A stretch of DNA of 64,000 nt. It comes from Dyella nitratireducens (GTDB lineage: Bacteria > Pseudomonadota > Gammaproteobacteria > Xanthomonadales > Rhodanobacteraceae). Each line of letters starts with the position of its first letter. Position 1 is the first letter of the stretch. The notes below the pieces were generated by a model, which was not told the origin of the DNA, did no database searches, and saw only the letters and a list, made by a program, of their open reading frames with translations. The stretch spans positions 486,230 through 550,229 of the forward strand of contig NZ_BMJA01000002.1 in the NCBI RefSeq assembly GCF_014642835.1, in the 5' to 3' direction. Positions 16,143 through 26,072 of the stretch are shown piece after piece. The position numbers were made by a program, and so were the translations under genes.

Positions 16143-17575
16143 GCAGAAGCCCTCCCAATGGCATGTGTCTGGTCGATTTCCGCGCGCAACGCCTGCAGCT
16201 TCATCGCCTTGTCGTCGCGGTAGAACAGGTTGAACGTATCGAACGGAATGAGTCGCCCATCCGGCTGCGCAATATGCACGCAGGATTTTTTCACGGCGCG
16301 CAAGTCGAAGCTGTGCGCGTCGATAAACTGCATGATGAGGATACGAAACACATTGCGATAGCTCAGCGATGCCGGTGCCTGGATCTGCGGCAGGCAGCAC
16401 AGTAGATCCGACAGCGAGCACGCTTGCGATTCGGGCGAATGGTTGGTGGCGAATAGCTGGAAGATGTGTTCACGCAGTCCTTCGTCACGCTCGACCACGA
16501 TGGTGTTGCGTCCCTTGCTGACCAGGGTTTCGGGTGAAACGAAACGCGTCAGCGGCAGCACTTGGTTTTCCAGCTTCAAGGCATAGGCCATCGCCAGGCA
16601 GTCCGGATTGCAAGGTACTGGGATCAGGTCATCGGGGCGGAAGAGCGTGCTTTGGTCGAGGATGCGGCGGCGAACTTCGCTCAAGGTCAGGCGGTCACGC
16701 CCGCTGTCGTAGCCTTCCAGGCGTCCGGCAGCCTGGATGGGCTGGAAGGTGACACCGCGCACGCAGGGTTGGGTCAGTGCGAAATCGATGATCGAGCCCA
16801 GTTCCTCATCATTCAGTCCCTTCTTGACGGTGACCACCAGGGTGGTGGAAATGTCGTGGCGGTTAAGTTGCTCCAGCGCCTTCAAGCGTACGTCACGTAG
16901 CTTTGCGCCACGTAAATCCTTGTGCACCTCGTCACGCAGCGAATCGAATTGCAAATAGAGTTCGAAACCCGGCTGATAGCCGGCCAAACGTTCGGCAAAT
17001 CCCGACTCTTGCGCGATGCGCAGACCGTTGGTATTGACCATCAGGTGCCGAATCGGCCGTTGCCGTGCTGCGTCGAGGATCGCGAAGAAATCCGGATGCA
17101 GGGTTGGTTCGCCGCCGGAGATCTGCACGACGTCGGGTTCGCCTTCATTGGCAACCACTGCGTCGAGCATGCGTTCGATCGTGCCTAGCTCACGGAAACC
17201 GGGTCGATGAGGGCCGCTTTCTGCATAGCAAATCGGGCAGCGCAGATTGCAGTGATCGGTGACCTCTACCAAGGTGAGGCACGAGTGCTGCATGTGTTCC
17301 GGGCACAGTCCGCAGTCATACGGGCAACCGTAGTGCTGCGGGGTGTTGAATTGCTTGGGCAATTCCGGCGGCTTGATGTACAGCTCGCGGCATTGACGGT
17401 AGTACGCTGCATCATCCGCGATCAACACGCGTTCGCGGCCATGATGGATGCACCATTTTTCCAGATAGACGCGCTCGTCCTTGATCAGAATCTTCGCCTC
17501 CACCCGACGCAAGCAGATGCTGCAGATGGATACGGCGCTGTCGTAAAACAGGTATGGCCTTACCTTGGCACCCAT
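16139..17575 (-). CDS. Radical SAM protein related to tetraether/membrane-spanning lipid synthases (Tes-like)
   Basis: A 478-residue radical SAM enzyme. The SAM-cluster motif is CNLRCPIC (Cys109, 113, 116), followed by QISGGEPTLHP. Before it lies a cysteine-rich region: CSICLRRVEAKI near residue 18, KWCIHHG at 40, and GCPYDCGLCPEHMQHSC at 83-99, pointing to further iron-sulfur clusters. This N-terminal layout resembles the MJ0619/Tes family that joins lipid tails in archaea and the related bacterial proteins; the substrate here is unknown. The C-terminal 200 residues hold more cysteines (CNPDC, CSLSDLLCCLP). It overlaps the Lgt-like gene by 16 bp and the small membrane protein gene by 4 bp. 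The start is the ATG giving MGAKVRPYLFYDS. Confidence 0.82.
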   Translation of the reverse strand: MGAKVRPYLFYDSAVSICSICLRRVEAKILIKDERVYLEKWCIHHGRERVLIADDAAYYRQCRELYIKPPELPKQFNTPQHYGCPYDCGLCPEHMQHSCLTLVEVTDHCNLRCPICYAESGPHRPGFRELGTIERMLDAVVANEGEPDVVQISGGEPTLHPDFFAILDAARQRPIRHLMVNTNGLRIAQESGFAERLAGYQPGFELYLQFDSLRDEVHKDLRGAKLRDVRLKALEQLNRHDISTTLVVTVKKGLNDEELGSIIDFALTQPCVRGVTFQPIQAAGRLEGYDSGRDRLTLSEVRRRILDQSTLFRPDDLIPVPCNPDCLAMAYALKLENQVLPLTRFVSPETLVSKGRNTIVVERDEGLREHIFQLFATNHSPESQACSLSDLLCCLPQIQAPASLSYRNVFRILIMQFIDAHSFDLRAVKKSCVHIAQPDGRLIPFDTFNLFYRDDKAMKLQALRAEIDQTHAIGRASA

Positions 17576-18312
17576 GCGCTGCTGCTCCCCTTCAACAGAA
17601 CGTTCGCGATCCTTGGAATGTCCCGATGGTAGTAGAGCAAGCCGGCAACGCAAAGTAGCTGCAGACCGGACAGATGGCCTGGGTAGGCGTAGAACACCGG
17701 CTTGATGAATTCCACCAGCAGGCGGAAACCGAGATAGCCGATCATGAAGGCGCGAAAGCGATCGCCCGGCTGCGCGAACGCATTGCGGCGGGCATGAATA
17801 CAAGCGTATTGCACAAGGAGGAATAGGATTTCATAAAGCTGTGTGGGATGGCGCATGATGCCATCGCCGAAATCCACGCCCCATGGTAGTGAAGTAGGGA
17901 TGCCGTAGGTGTGATCATCCAAGCCGGCCAGATAGCATCCGATGCGGCCGATGCACATACCCACGGTCAGCGGGAGGACGAATGCATCGCCCGTGGATTG
18001 CCCGATGCCTGTGATCCTCTTGCACAGTTCCACGCCTAGCAGACCGCCCAGCAGCGCGCCGATGATGGATTTGCCTTGCAAGAGATGGCGCCAGTCGGGA
18101 AAGTTCTGGAACGCGGTGAGCGGGTCGTCCAGCCAATAGGAAAGCTTGGCGCCCAACGCGGCGCCGACAATCGCGCCGACTGCAATCCACGCCACTTCGT
18201 CCTTGTCATTGAAAGCACTCGGCGCGAGACGCTGGCGCGTCCACAGAAAGGTGCGAAAACCGGCTGCATAGGCCAGCGTTTCGAAGACGGTATGCAGCGC
18301 GACAGGCGTCAT
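17560..18312 (-). CDS. Lgt-like (prolipoprotein diacylglyceryl transferase family) membrane protein, divergent
   Basis: A 250-residue multi-pass membrane protein of the Lgt family. It keeps the Lgt-type GRIGCYLAG (residues 122-130, compare GRxGN) and HPTQLYE (155-161), but the Asn of the GRxGN signature is Cys and the segment KSIIGALLGGLLG lacks the His that corresponds to E. coli His103. Lgt normally transfers diacylglycerol from phosphatidylglycerol to lipoprotein cysteines. This copy is shorter than housekeeping Lgt (about 290) and sits in an operon with a Tes-like radical SAM enzyme, so it may bind or transfer another lipid. The ATG at 18312 begins MTPVALHTVFETLAYAAGF. Confidence 0.8.
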   Translation of the reverse strand: MTPVALHTVFETLAYAAGFRTFLWTRQRLAPSAFNDKDEVAWIAVGAIVGAALGAKLSYWLDDPLTAFQNFPDWRHLLQGKSIIGALLGGLLGVELCKRITGIGQSTGDAFVLPLTVGMCIGRIGCYLAGLDDHTYGIPTSLPWGVDFGDGIMRHPTQLYEILFLLVQYACIHARRNAFAQPGDRFRAFMIGYLGFRLLVEFIKPVFYAYPGHLSGLQLLCVAGLLYYHRDIPRIANVLLKGSSSAWVPR

Positions 18313-18344
18313 GTCGACATGTCCAGCTGGTGTGATGGGCGCGG

Positions 18345-19043
18345 TCAGTCCCGATGCGCCGCGTTGCGATCGCGTCCGGCCCCCAGCTTGCGATCGAGCA
18401 CACCAAACAGCTTCTTGAACGTGCGCGCGAACTTTCCGCGCTTGGTCTTGCGCAGTTTTTCTTCTTCGCTGGTGAGCCAAGCCACTTGGATTACACGGCG
18501 CTCGCCTTCGTACGGCAGGTGCCCGTGGAAGGAATTCTCGCAGCGCTTGAATACGGCAAATTCGCCATAGAGCGGCTTGAGTTCGGGCGCGACGAGATCG
18601 TCGATGTTGTCCACGCGGTTGAGAAAGCGCAAGCAACCATCGCTGGTGTCGGGCCATTGCGTGTTGAGATAGAGCAAGGCGGTGGCGACCTTGGAGCGGC
18701 TGTCGGTATGGATGGTGCCGTGGCGCTTGTTCAAGGCGCGGCAAAGCGTTATCAGGGTGGGATACTGCCCAAGGTTTTCGATGCCGAGATAACGGCCGAT
18801 GGCGCTGGCGAATTGGGGCGTGGTGAGTTGCTCGACAAGCGCGTTGACTGAAGGGCCGCAGTCAGTCGAGTCATAGGGAAAGAAGCCGGCGCTGCTGTAC
18901 TTGGGGAAATCCCGCTCCAGGTCGCCGCGCGCTTCGTCCGGCAGTTGGCCGTGCGCGATCATGAACGGGAACGGCTGCTGGCGTACGTCGGTGTCCGGGC
19001 GATCGAGTCGTGCGGGGTCCAGCAGTAGGGCGGTCGCGTTCAT
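18345..19043 (-). CDS. 2-oxoglutarate/Fe(II)-dependent oxygenase
   Basis: A 232-residue protein with features of the 2OG-Fe(II) dioxygenase superfamily: an HxD pair in GTIHTDSRSK (His112, Asp114), a distal histidine in ENSFHGHLPYEGERR (His173 or His175) and a following arginine that could bind 2-oxoglutarate. The N-terminus (PFPFMIAHGQLPDEARGDLE) resembles the start of prolyl-4-hydroxylase-like proteins. The C-terminus is basic. It is the first gene of the minus-strand operon with the Lgt-like and radical SAM genes (32-bp gap) and is divergent from carA. The substrate is unknown. Confidence 0.8.
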   Translation of the reverse strand: MNATALLLDPARLDRPDTDVRQQPFPFMIAHGQLPDEARGDLERDFPKYSSAGFFPYDSTDCGPSVNALVEQLTTPQFASAIGRYLGIENLGQYPTLITLCRALNKRHGTIHTDSRSKVATALLYLNTQWPDTSDGCLRFLNRVDNIDDLVAPELKPLYGEFAVFKRCENSFHGHLPYEGERRVIQVAWLTSEEEKLRKTKRGKFARTFKKLFGVLDRKLGAGRDRNAAHRD

Positions 19044-19199
19044 CGAATTTCGCAGCTTTCCTGGCTAAGTCTCGGCGCAGTCTAGCGCGAGTGTGCGGCC
19101 GGCGCGCCATATGACTATCCGTTTTGGGAGGTCCATTCGGGTGGACAGAAAGGCGCGCGAAGCCTATCATTTCAACCCGCCCGAGACTTTCCTTCACCT

Positions 19200-19238
19200 A
19201 AGGTCCACAAGCCTGCTTCGATGCGGCTTGCGGACCTT
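19200..19238 (+). promoter_or_regulatory. Stable hairpin in the carAB leader
   Basis: AAGGTCC-A-CAAGCC pairs with GGCTTG-C-GGACCTT around an 11-base loop, 26 bp before the carA ATG. No T-run follows, so it is not a simple terminator. It may modulate carAB expression or be the end of a transcript. Confidence 0.45.
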
Positions 19239-19264
19239 GCTGTACCTAAAAGGCGGCCCCTTCC

Positions 19265-20392
19265 ATGCCTCATTCCGCTCTGCTTGCCCTCGAAGACGGC
19301 AGCGTATTCCACGGCCACTCCGTAGGTGCGACTGGCGAAACCGTTGGCGAAGTCGTTTTCAACACGGCGATGACGGGTTATCAGGAAATCCTCACTGATC
19401 CCTCCTACGCTCGCCAGATCGTTACCCTTACGTATCCGCACATCGGCAACACCGGCTGCAACGAGGTGGATGCCGAGTCCGACAAAGTGCATACCGCCGG
19501 CCTGATTGTGCGTGACGTACCGCGCCGGCCCAGCAACTGGCGCAGCACCGAAAGCCTGCCCGATTACTTGAAGCGCCATGGCATCGTCGCCATCGCAGGC
19601 ATTGACACGCGCCGGCTCACGCGCATTCTGCGTGACAAGGGCGCACAGAATGGTTGCCTGGTGGCTGGCGAATCGATCGACGCCGAGGCGGCACTCGCCA
19701 AGGCGCGCGCATTCCCCGGCTTGAACGGCATGGACTTGGCCAAGGTGGTCAGTGTGGACAAGCCGTACAACTGGAACGAGGGCGTATACGACCTCGACCG
19801 CACCGTGTTCCATGAAACGGACAAGCGTTTCAACGTGGTGGCTTATGACTACGGTGTGAAGCGCAACATTCTGCGTCTGCTGGCGGAGCGTGGTTGCGAG
19901 ATCACGGTGGTGCCTGCGCAGACGCCGGCTGCCGACGTGCTGGCCATGAATCCGGATGGCGTGTTCCTCTCCAACGGTCCCGGCGATCCGGCAGCCTGCG
20001 ATTACGCCATTGCTGCCACGCGCGAATTCCTGGCCAAGGAAATTCCGCTGTTCGGTATCTGCCTGGGGCACCAGATCATGGGCGCCGCCGTTGGTGCGAA
20101 GACGATGAAGATGAAGTTCGGCCATCACGGCGCGAACCATCCGGTGAAGGATCATGACGACGGCCGTGTGCTGATCACCTCGCAGAACCATGGTTTTGCG
20201 GTGGATGCATCCACGCTGCCTTCCAATGTGCGGGTCACGCACACCTCGCTGTTCGATGGTTCGCTGCAAGGCTTCGCGCTGACTGACCGCCCCGCGTTCT
20301 GCTTCCAGGGACATCCGGAAGCGAGTCCAGGTCCGCACGATATTCGTTACTTGTTCGAGCGTTTTGCCAAGTTGATGCAGGAGACCCGCTGA
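19265..20392 (+). CDS. carA: Carbamoyl-phosphate synthase small subunit
   Basis: The glutaminase subunit supplies ammonia to CarB for carbamoyl phosphate, the precursor of arginine and pyrimidines. The 375-residue protein begins [20 protein letters not shown], has the N-terminal CPSase domain ([20 protein letters not shown]) and a class I glutamine amidotransferase domain with FLSNGPGDP, the nucleophile Cys266 in [11 protein letters not shown], and the His/Glu pair near [15 protein letters not shown]. One base separates its stop from the carB start. Confidence 0.97.
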   Translation: MPHSALLALEDGSVFHGHSVGATGETVGEVVFNTAMTGYQEILTDPSYARQIVTLTYPHIGNTGCNEVDAESDKVHTAGLIVRDVPRRPSNWRSTESLPDYLKRHGIVAIAGIDTRRLTRILRDKGAQNGCLVAGESIDAEAALAKARAFPGLNGMDLAKVVSVDKPYNWNEGVYDLDRTVFHETDKRFNVVAYDYGVKRNILRLLAERGCEITVVPAQTPAADVLAMNPDGVFLSNGPGDPAACDYAIAATREFLAKEIPLFGICLGHQIMGAAVGAKTMKMKFGHHGANHPVKDHDDGRVLITSQNHGFAVDASTLPSNVRVTHTSLFDGSLQGFALTDRPAFCFQGHPEASPGPHDIRYLFERFAKLMQETR

Positions 20393-20393
20393 G

Positions 20394-23300
20394 ATGCCCA
20401 AGCGTAACGACATCAAGAGCATCCTGATTATTGGCGCTGGCCCGATCGTGATCGGTCAGGCCTGCGAGTTCGACTACTCTGGCGCACAAGCGTGCAAGGC
20501 GCTGCGCGAAGAGGGTTACCGGGTGATCCTGGTTAACTCGAATCCGGCCACGATCATGACCGATCCGGAGATGGCCGACGCTGTCTACATCGAGCCGATA
20601 AACTGGCAGACGGTGGAACGCATCATCGCCAAGGAGCGCCCGGATGCGGTGCTGCCCACCATGGGCGGCCAGACCGGTCTCAACTGCGCGCTCGATCTTG
20701 CCGACAACGGCGTGCTCGAGAAATACAACGTCGAGCTGATCGGCGCTTCGCGTGAAGCCATCCGCATGGCCGAAGACCGCGAGCTATTCCGCGTGGCGAT
20801 GGCCGAGATCGGCCTGGAATGCCCGCGCGCTGCGGTGGCCAGGTCGTTCGAGCAGGCGGTGGAAATTCAGGCCACCGTGGGCTATCCGACCATCATCCGC
20901 CCTAGCTTCACGCTCGGCGGTTCCGGCGGCGGTATCGCGTACAACCGCGAGGAATTCGAAGAGATCGTCAAGCGTGGTCTTGAGCTTTCGCCAGTGCACG
21001 AGGTGCTGGTGGAAGAGTCCGTGCTCGGCTGGAAGGAATTCGAGATGGAAGTAGTCCGCGACAAGGCGGACAACTGCATCATCGTGTGCTCGATCGAGAA
21101 TCTCGATCCAATGGGCGTGCACACCGGCGATTCCATTACGGTGGCCCCGGCGCAGACGCTCACCGACAAGGAATACCAGCGCCTGCGCGATGCCTCCATC
21201 GCGGTGCTGCGCAAGATCGGCGTCGATACCGGTGGTTCCAACGTGCAGTTCGGCGTGAATGCCGAAACCGGTCGCGTGGTGGTGATCGAGATGAATCCGC
21301 GCGTGTCGCGTTCGTCGGCGCTGGCTTCGAAGGCCACCGGTTTTCCGATTGCCAAGGTCGCGGCGAAGCTGGCCGCGGGTTACACGCTGGATGAGCTCAA
21401 GAACGACATCACTGGCGGTCTCACGCCGGCTTCGTTCGAGCCGACTATCGATTATGTGGTTACCAAGATCCCGCGGTTTGCCTTTGAAAAATTCCCGCAA
21501 GCCGACGCACGCCTCACTACGCAGATGAAGTCAGTGGGCGAAGTGATGGCGATCGGGCGCAGCTTCCACGAATCGCTGCAGAAGGCGCTACGCGGTTTGG
21601 AAATCGGCAAGACCGGTCTCAATCCCACTGGCCTGGATATCGCCAGCGATGAAGGCCTGGCCACGCTCAAGCGTGAATTGCGCGAGCCGCGGCCGGATCG
21701 CGTGTTCCACCTGGCCGACGCATTCCGCGCCGGCCTTACGCTGGAAGAAGTGCACGATCTCAGCCACGTTGACCCGTGGTTCCTTGCCGCGTTCGAAGAC
21801 ATCGTGTTGACCGAGAAGGAAGTGCGCGAGCAAGGCCTGACCGCACTTGACGCCGCGCGCATGCGCGAGCTGAAGCGGCTCGGTTTCGCCGATGCCCGCC
21901 TGGCAGAACTCACCAACACGGATGAGGCGGCGATCCGCCATCTGCGCCGCACACTGGGCGTGCGCCCCGTGTACAAGCGCGTGGACTCTTGCGCGGCCGA
22001 GTTTGCGACGACTACGGCATACATGTACTCGACCTACGAGGAAGAGTGCGAAGCCAATCCCACCAGCCGCGACAAGATCATAGTGCTGGGTGGTGGTCCG
22101 AACCGCATCGGGCAAGGCATCGAATTCGACTATTGCTGCGTACACGCTGCATTGGCGCTGCGCGAGGACGGGTTCGAGACCATCATGGTCAACTGCAACC
22201 CGGAGACCGTCTCCACCGACTACGACACGTCGGATCGCTTGTACTTCGAGCCGCTCACGCTCGAAGACGTGCTGGAAATCGTCGATCTGGAAAAGCCGAA
22301 GGGCGTGATTGTGCAGTACGGTGGCCAGACGCCACTGAAGCTTGCGCGCGCGCTGGAAGCTGCCGGCGCACCGATCATCGGCACCACGCCGGATTCGATC
22401 GACTTGGCCGAAGACCGCGCGCGCTTCCAGCAGATGATCGCCAAGCTTGGCCTCACGCAGCCGCCGAACCGCACTGCGCGCAATGCCGATGAGGCCTTGG
22501 CGCTGGCGCGCGAGATCGGCTATCCGTTAGTGGTGCGTCCCAGCTACGTGCTGGGTGGCCGTGCGATGGAAGTGGTGTACGACGACGCGGACCTGTCGCG
22601 CTATATCCGCGAAGCCGTGCAGGTGTCGAACGATTCGCCGGTGCTGCTCGACCGCTTTCTCGATCATGCGGTGGAAGTGGACGTGGACGTTATCGCCGAC
22701 TGCGACGGCAACGTGCTGGTTGGCGGCATCATGGAGCACATCGAAGAAGCCGGCGTGCACTCGGGCGATTCGTCTTGCTCGCTGCCGCCGTACTCGCTGT
22801 CGCCCGCGATCCAGAACGAACTGCGTCGCCAGGTTGGCCTGATGGCGAAAGAGCTGAAAGTGATCGGCCTGATGAACACGCAGTTTGCGATTCAGGGCGA
22901 TACGGTGTTCATCCTGGAAGTGAATCCACGTGCCTCGCGCACCGTACCCTTCGTGTCCAAGGCTACCGGCGTGGCGCTTGCCAAGATTGCCGCACGCTGC
23001 ATGGCCGGCCGCACGTTGGAAGAGCAGGGCGCTACACGCGAGGTTATTCCGGGTTATTACTCGGTGAAGGAAGCGATCTTTCCGTTCTTGAAGTTCCAGA
23101 ACGTCGATCCGATTCTCGGCCCCGAAATGCGCTCCACCGGCGAAGTGATGGGTGTGGGCCGCAGCTTCGGCGCTGCGTTCGCACGCGGCCACGATGCGGC
23201 CGGTATCAAGACGCCACCGCGGGGCAAAGTATTCGTGTCCGTGCGTGATGCCGACAAGGATCGCCTGTTGCCGATCGCCGCAGATATCGCTACGCGTGGC

Positions 23301-23621
23301 TTTACACTGGTCGCTACGGCCGGTACCGCAAGCTATCTCACTTCGCATGGCGTGATCTGTGAGCGCATCAACAAGGTGCTTGAAGGTCGCCCTCATATCG
23401 TCGACCTGATCAAGAACGGTGAGATCGTCTATATCGTCAACACCACTGAAGGTAAGCAGGCGATTGCTGACTCATTCTCGATCCGGCGCGAAGCCCTGCA
23501 GCATCGTGTCACCTATTCCACGACGGTTGCAGGCGCGCGTGCACTGGTGCATTCACTGGATTACCACGACAGTGGTGAGGTACACAGCCTTCAAGAACTA
23601 CACAAGGAGCTGAACGCATGA
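20394..23621 (+). CDS. carB: Carbamoyl-phosphate synthase large subunit
   Basis: CarB makes carbamoyl phosphate from bicarbonate, ammonia and two ATP. The 1075-residue protein has two homologous ATP-grasp halves: the first begins [20 protein letters not shown] with [17 protein letters not shown], the second contains [20 protein letters not shown] and [18 protein letters not shown], and each contains the EMNPR or EVNPR metal-binding block. The C-terminal methylglyoxal synthase-like domain ([19 protein letters not shown]) is the allosteric region. Length is normal. It overlaps greA by four bases. Confidence 0.98.
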   Translation: MPKRNDIKSILIIGAGPIVIGQACEFDYSGAQACKALREEGYRVILVNSNPATIMTDPEMADAVYIEPINWQTVERIIAKERPDAVLPTMGGQTGLNCALDLADNGVLEKYNVELIGASREAIRMAEDRELFRVAMAEIGLECPRAAVARSFEQAVEIQATVGYPTIIRPSFTLGGSGGGIAYNREEFEEIVKRGLELSPVHEVLVEESVLGWKEFEMEVVRDKADNCIIVCSIENLDPMGVHTGDSITVAPAQTLTDKEYQRLRDASIAVLRKIGVDTGGSNVQFGVNAETGRVVVIEMNPRVSRSSALASKATGFPIAKVAAKLAAGYTLDELKNDITGGLTPASFEPTIDYVVTKIPRFAFEKFPQADARLTTQMKSVGEVMAIGRSFHESLQKALRGLEIGKTGLNPTGLDIASDEGLATLKRELREPRPDRVFHLADAFRAGLTLEEVHDLSHVDPWFLAAFEDIVLTEKEVREQGLTALDAARMRELKRLGFADARLAELTNTDEAAIRHLRRTLGVRPVYKRVDSCAAEFATTTAYMYSTYEEECEANPTSRDKIIVLGGGPNRIGQGIEFDYCCVHAALALREDGFETIMVNCNPETVSTDYDTSDRLYFEPLTLEDVLEIVDLEKPKGVIVQYGGQTPLKLARALEAAGAPIIGTTPDSIDLAEDRARFQQMIAKLGLTQPPNRTARNADEALALAREIGYPLVVRPSYVLGGRAMEVVYDDADLSRYIREAVQVSNDSPVLLDRFLDHAVEVDVDVIADCDGNVLVGGIMEHIEEAGVHSGDSSCSLPPYSLSPAIQNELRRQVGLMAKELKVIGLMNTQFAIQGDTVFILEVNPRASRTVPFVSKATGVALAKIAARCMAGRTLEEQGATREVIPGYYSVKEAIFPFLKFQNVDPILGPEMRSTGEVMGVGRSFGAAFARGHDAAGIKTPPRGKVFVSVRDADKDRLLPIAADIATRGFTLVATAGTASYLTSHGVICERINKVLEGRPHIVDLIKNGEIVYIVNTTEGKQAIADSFSIRREALQHRVTYSTTVAGARALVHSLDYHDSGEVHSLQELHKELNA

Positions 23622-24094
23622 GTCGCGCACCCATTACCAAGGCAGGTTCCGAGCGTCTGCGCGCCGAGTTGGAACGCCTGAAATCGGTTGAGCGTCCCAA
23701 GATCATCGCGGCTATTGCCGAAGCACGTGCGCATGGCGATCTGAAGGAAAACGCCGAGTATCACGCGGCGCGCGAGCAGCAGAGCTTTATCGAAGGCCGC
23801 ATCAAGGAACTTGAAGCGGCGCTCTCCACGGCAGAGGTGATCGACGTATCGCGTCTGAATCCGGGTACTAAGATCGTGTTCGGCGCGATCGTGGAGCTTG
23901 AGGACGAGGAAAGCGGCGAGGCGGTGAAGTACCAGATCGTTGGCGACCTGGAAGCCGACATCAAGCAAGCCCTTATCGCCGTATCCTCGCCCATTGCGCG
24001 TGCGTTGATTGGCAAGAGTGAAGGCGACAGTTTCGAGTTCACAGCGCCGAATGGTGTGAAGCGTTACGAAATTACCGGCGTCAGCTACGAATGA
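23618..24094 (+). CDS. greA: Transcription elongation factor GreA
   Basis: GreA rescues backtracked RNA polymerase by stimulating transcript cleavage. The 158-residue protein has the N-terminal coiled coil ([20 protein letters not shown] through [20 protein letters not shown]) with the acidic tip residues before it (DLKENAEY), and the C-terminal FKBP-like domain ([20 protein letters not shown]). Its ATG overlaps the carB stop (ATGA). The order carA-carB-greA is common in gammaproteobacteria. Confidence 0.97.
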   Translation: MSRAPITKAGSERLRAELERLKSVERPKIIAAIAEARAHGDLKENAEYHAAREQQSFIEGRIKELEAALSTAEVIDVSRLNPGTKIVFGAIVELEDEESGEAVKYQIVGDLEADIKQALIAVSSPIARALIGKSEGDSFEFTAPNGVKRYEITGVSYE

Positions 24095-24098
24095 GCCA

Positions 24099-24133
24099 AG
24101 CCAGGCATCTGCGTTTTGTGGATGCCTGGCACA
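24099..24133 (+). terminator. Hairpin after greA
   Basis: GCCAGGCATC and GATGCCTGGC form a perfect stem of ten pairs directly after the greA stop codon. Only a short T-containing stretch follows (ACATTCTTG), so it is a weak terminator or a stabiliser. Confidence 0.5.
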
Positions 24134-24155
24134 TTCTTGATACGGTGCATCCGAC

Positions 24156-24902
24156 ATGGCGAACATAGCTTTGATCACCGGTGCAAGTCGTGGCATAGGC
24201 CGTGCGACTGCAAAACTTCTTGGCGCACGTGGTTGGTCGGTTGGGGTCAACTTCGCGCAAAACGAACATGCTGCTCAGGAAACCGTTGCTGAAGTGTTCC
24301 AGGCTGGCGGTCGCGCCTGTGCGATTCGTGGCAATGTTGCTGACGAAACGGATGTCATCGCCATGTTCGATGCAATTGAGTCGACATTCGGGCGTCTGAA
24401 TGCCTTGGTCAACAACGCGGGTATTGTCGCGCCATCCATGCCGTTGGCTGACATGAGCGTTGCGCGACTTAGGCAAGTGTTCGATGTCAACGTGTTAGGC
24501 GTCTATCTATGTGCCCGTGAGGCGGCGCGACGCATGTCGAAGGATCGCGGTGGTATGGGCGGGTCTATCGTCAACGTATCGTCTGCGGCGTCACGACTCG
24601 GTTCGCCGCGCGAATATGTGGATTACGCAGGTTCAAAAGGGGCCGTCGACACGATGACGGTCGGTCTTGCCAAAGAACTCGGTGGGCAGGGCGTTCGTGT
24701 CAATGCGGTACGCCCCGGGCTTATCGACACCGAAATTCATGCAAGCGGCGGACGCCCGGATCGCGCCGCCGCGCTTGGAGCGCAAACGCCGCTTGGTCGT
24801 GCAGGAGCCGCGAACGAAGTTGCAGAAGCGATTGTGTGGCTGTTGAGTGATGCTGCTTCGTACGTCACCGGTTCGTTGCTCGACGTAAGTGGTGGCCGCT
24901 AG
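24156..24902 (+). CDS. SDR-family NAD(P)-dependent oxidoreductase
   Basis: A 248-residue classical short-chain dehydrogenase. The cofactor site is TGASRGIGRAT at residue 8, followed by VNNAGIV and the catalytic Ser in NVSSAAS with Tyr-x-x-x-Lys in YAGSKGAVD. After it come VRPGLIDTEIHASGG and the C-terminal SYVTGSLLDVSGGR. The substrate cannot be told from sequence; related proteins reduce 3-oxoacyl groups or oxidise sugars. It follows greA by 61 bp with a hairpin between, and is bounded by a bidirectional terminator shared with rpmJ. Confidence 0.9.
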   Translation: MANIALITGASRGIGRATAKLLGARGWSVGVNFAQNEHAAQETVAEVFQAGGRACAIRGNVADETDVIAMFDAIESTFGRLNALVNNAGIVAPSMPLADMSVARLRQVFDVNVLGVYLCAREAARRMSKDRGGMGGSIVNVSSAASRLGSPREYVDYAGSKGAVDTMTVGLAKELGGQGVRVNAVRPGLIDTEIHASGGRPDRAAALGAQTPLGRAGAANEVAEAIVWLLSDAASYVTGSLLDVSGGR

Positions 24903-24922
24903 ACACTTGGTGGTTCGGGCAT

Positions 24923-24952
24923 AAAAAAAGCCGCTTTGCGGCGGCTTTTTTT
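24923..24952. terminator. Bidirectional terminator between the SDR gene and rpmJ
   Basis: A-rich and T-rich runs of seven flank a stem GCCGC/GCGGC(TT), so both convergent transcripts end in a hairpin plus U-tract. Confidence 0.85.
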
Positions 24953-24971
24953 ATCGGCTCGTGGCGCTCGA

Positions 24972-25097
24972 TCAACGCTGGCGTGCTTTGAAACGCGGGT
25001 TGCTCTTGCAGATCACGAACACTTTGCCGCGACGGCGCACAACCTTGCAGTCACGGTGCCGCTGCTTGGCGGACTTCAAAGAGGAAAGCACCTTCAC
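24972..25097 (-). CDS. rpmJ: 50S ribosomal protein L36, zinc-free type
   Basis: A 41-residue protein starting with GTG (complement of 25095-25097), with AGGAG six bases upstream. It reads [20 protein letters not shown] followed by [21 protein letters not shown], the longer type of L36 (YkgO-like). Only two cysteines are present, and the positions of the other zinc ligands of the C-plus form are changed (RDC for CxxC, and R for the last His), so it probably does not bind zinc. It is too short for routine ORF calling and is convergent with the SDR gene. Confidence 0.9.
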   Translation of the reverse strand: MKVLSSLKSAKQRHRDCKVVRRRGKVFVICKSNPRFKARQR

Positions 25098-25160
25098 GGC
25101 AGGCTCCTGGAACGAAACGAAACAAAGAAAGCACGCAAGTATAGCTATTTCAATCGCTTG

Positions 25161-26072
25161 TCACAAGCCTATGGCGACTTTTGCGGCCGCGACCGTTTCC
25201 AGGCATTGCAGTACTACTGGCGATGGGTTTTCAGCCAGGCTGGCTACCGCTAGCACGAGGTAGGCGTCGGGATCGGCCAGGGGCACATAGCTTACCCCGG
25301 CCAGTTTAACCACCTGCATGCTGGCAGGGATCAGCGCCAGGCCGACGCCTGCGGCCACCAAGGCAAGCAGGCCATTCAACTGTTGGGCGTGTTGCCGGAT
25401 TACTGGGTGGAAGCTGGCCTTGGCGGCCAGGCGCAGCAGCCGGTCGTAAAGCGTTGCTGCCAGCTCACGTGGTTGGACCACGAAGGGATCGCCGGCAACC
25501 TCGCCCAGCTCCACGCTTTGCCTACCGGCCAAGCGATGGCCTTCTGGCAAGGCAAGCAGCAGGGGTTCGCGATCGATGACGTCTACCCGGAGGGCCTGGG
25601 CATCGTCCTCATGTGTGGGCACGTCGCGCACGAATCCAACATCGATCTGGCCATTACGAATGGCCGAGAACTGCGGTTGCGTATACATCTCACTCAGCCA
25701 CACGCGTACGTTAGGGGCGTTTTGGCCAAGCCTTAGCAGCGTCTGCGGCAGGGCGGGGTGGAAAGATACGGACACGGTATAGGCGAGCTTTAGATGCCCG
25801 CTAAAGCCTGCTGCAGCCTCCGCGACCTGGGTTCGAGCCTCATCCGCCATGGCCAGGATCTGCCGGGCCTGGTCAAGAAATAACCGCCCCGGTGCGGTAA
25901 GGGTGACGTTGCGCTTATCACGCTCAAGCAGACGTACGCCCAAATCTTGTTCCAGTGCCTGGATCTGCTGGGAGAGTGGGGGCTGCGAAAGATGCAAGCG
26001 TTGGGCGGCACGAGTAAAGCTCAGTTCCTCGGCGACAGCGATGAAGTAGCGCAATTGGCGAAAATCAAACAT
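25161..26072 (-). CDS. LysR-family transcriptional regulator
   Basis: A 303-residue LysR regulator. The N-terminal winged helix reads FRQLRYFIAVAEELSFTRAA, then RLHLSQPPLSQQIQALEQDL and GVRLLERDKRNVTLT, the typical LysR motif. The rest is a periplasmic-binding-like effector domain (SVSFHPALPQTLLRLG, GFVRDVPTHEDDAQALRV, and AAGVGLALIPASMQ). It resembles the BenM/CatM-type group, whose effectors are aromatic-acid metabolites. The fadH-like gene lies 230 bp upstream on the same strand and is a possible target, though operators were not identified. Confidence 0.9.
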   Translation of the reverse strand: MFDFRQLRYFIAVAEELSFTRAAQRLHLSQPPLSQQIQALEQDLGVRLLERDKRNVTLTAPGRLFLDQARQILAMADEARTQVAEAAAGFSGHLKLAYTVSVSFHPALPQTLLRLGQNAPNVRVWLSEMYTQPQFSAIRNGQIDVGFVRDVPTHEDDAQALRVDVIDREPLLLALPEGHRLAGRQSVELGEVAGDPFVVQPRELAATLYDRLLRLAAKASFHPVIRQHAQQLNGLLALVAAGVGLALIPASMQVVKLAGVSYVPLADPDAYLVLAVASLAENPSPVVLQCLETVAAAKVAIGL

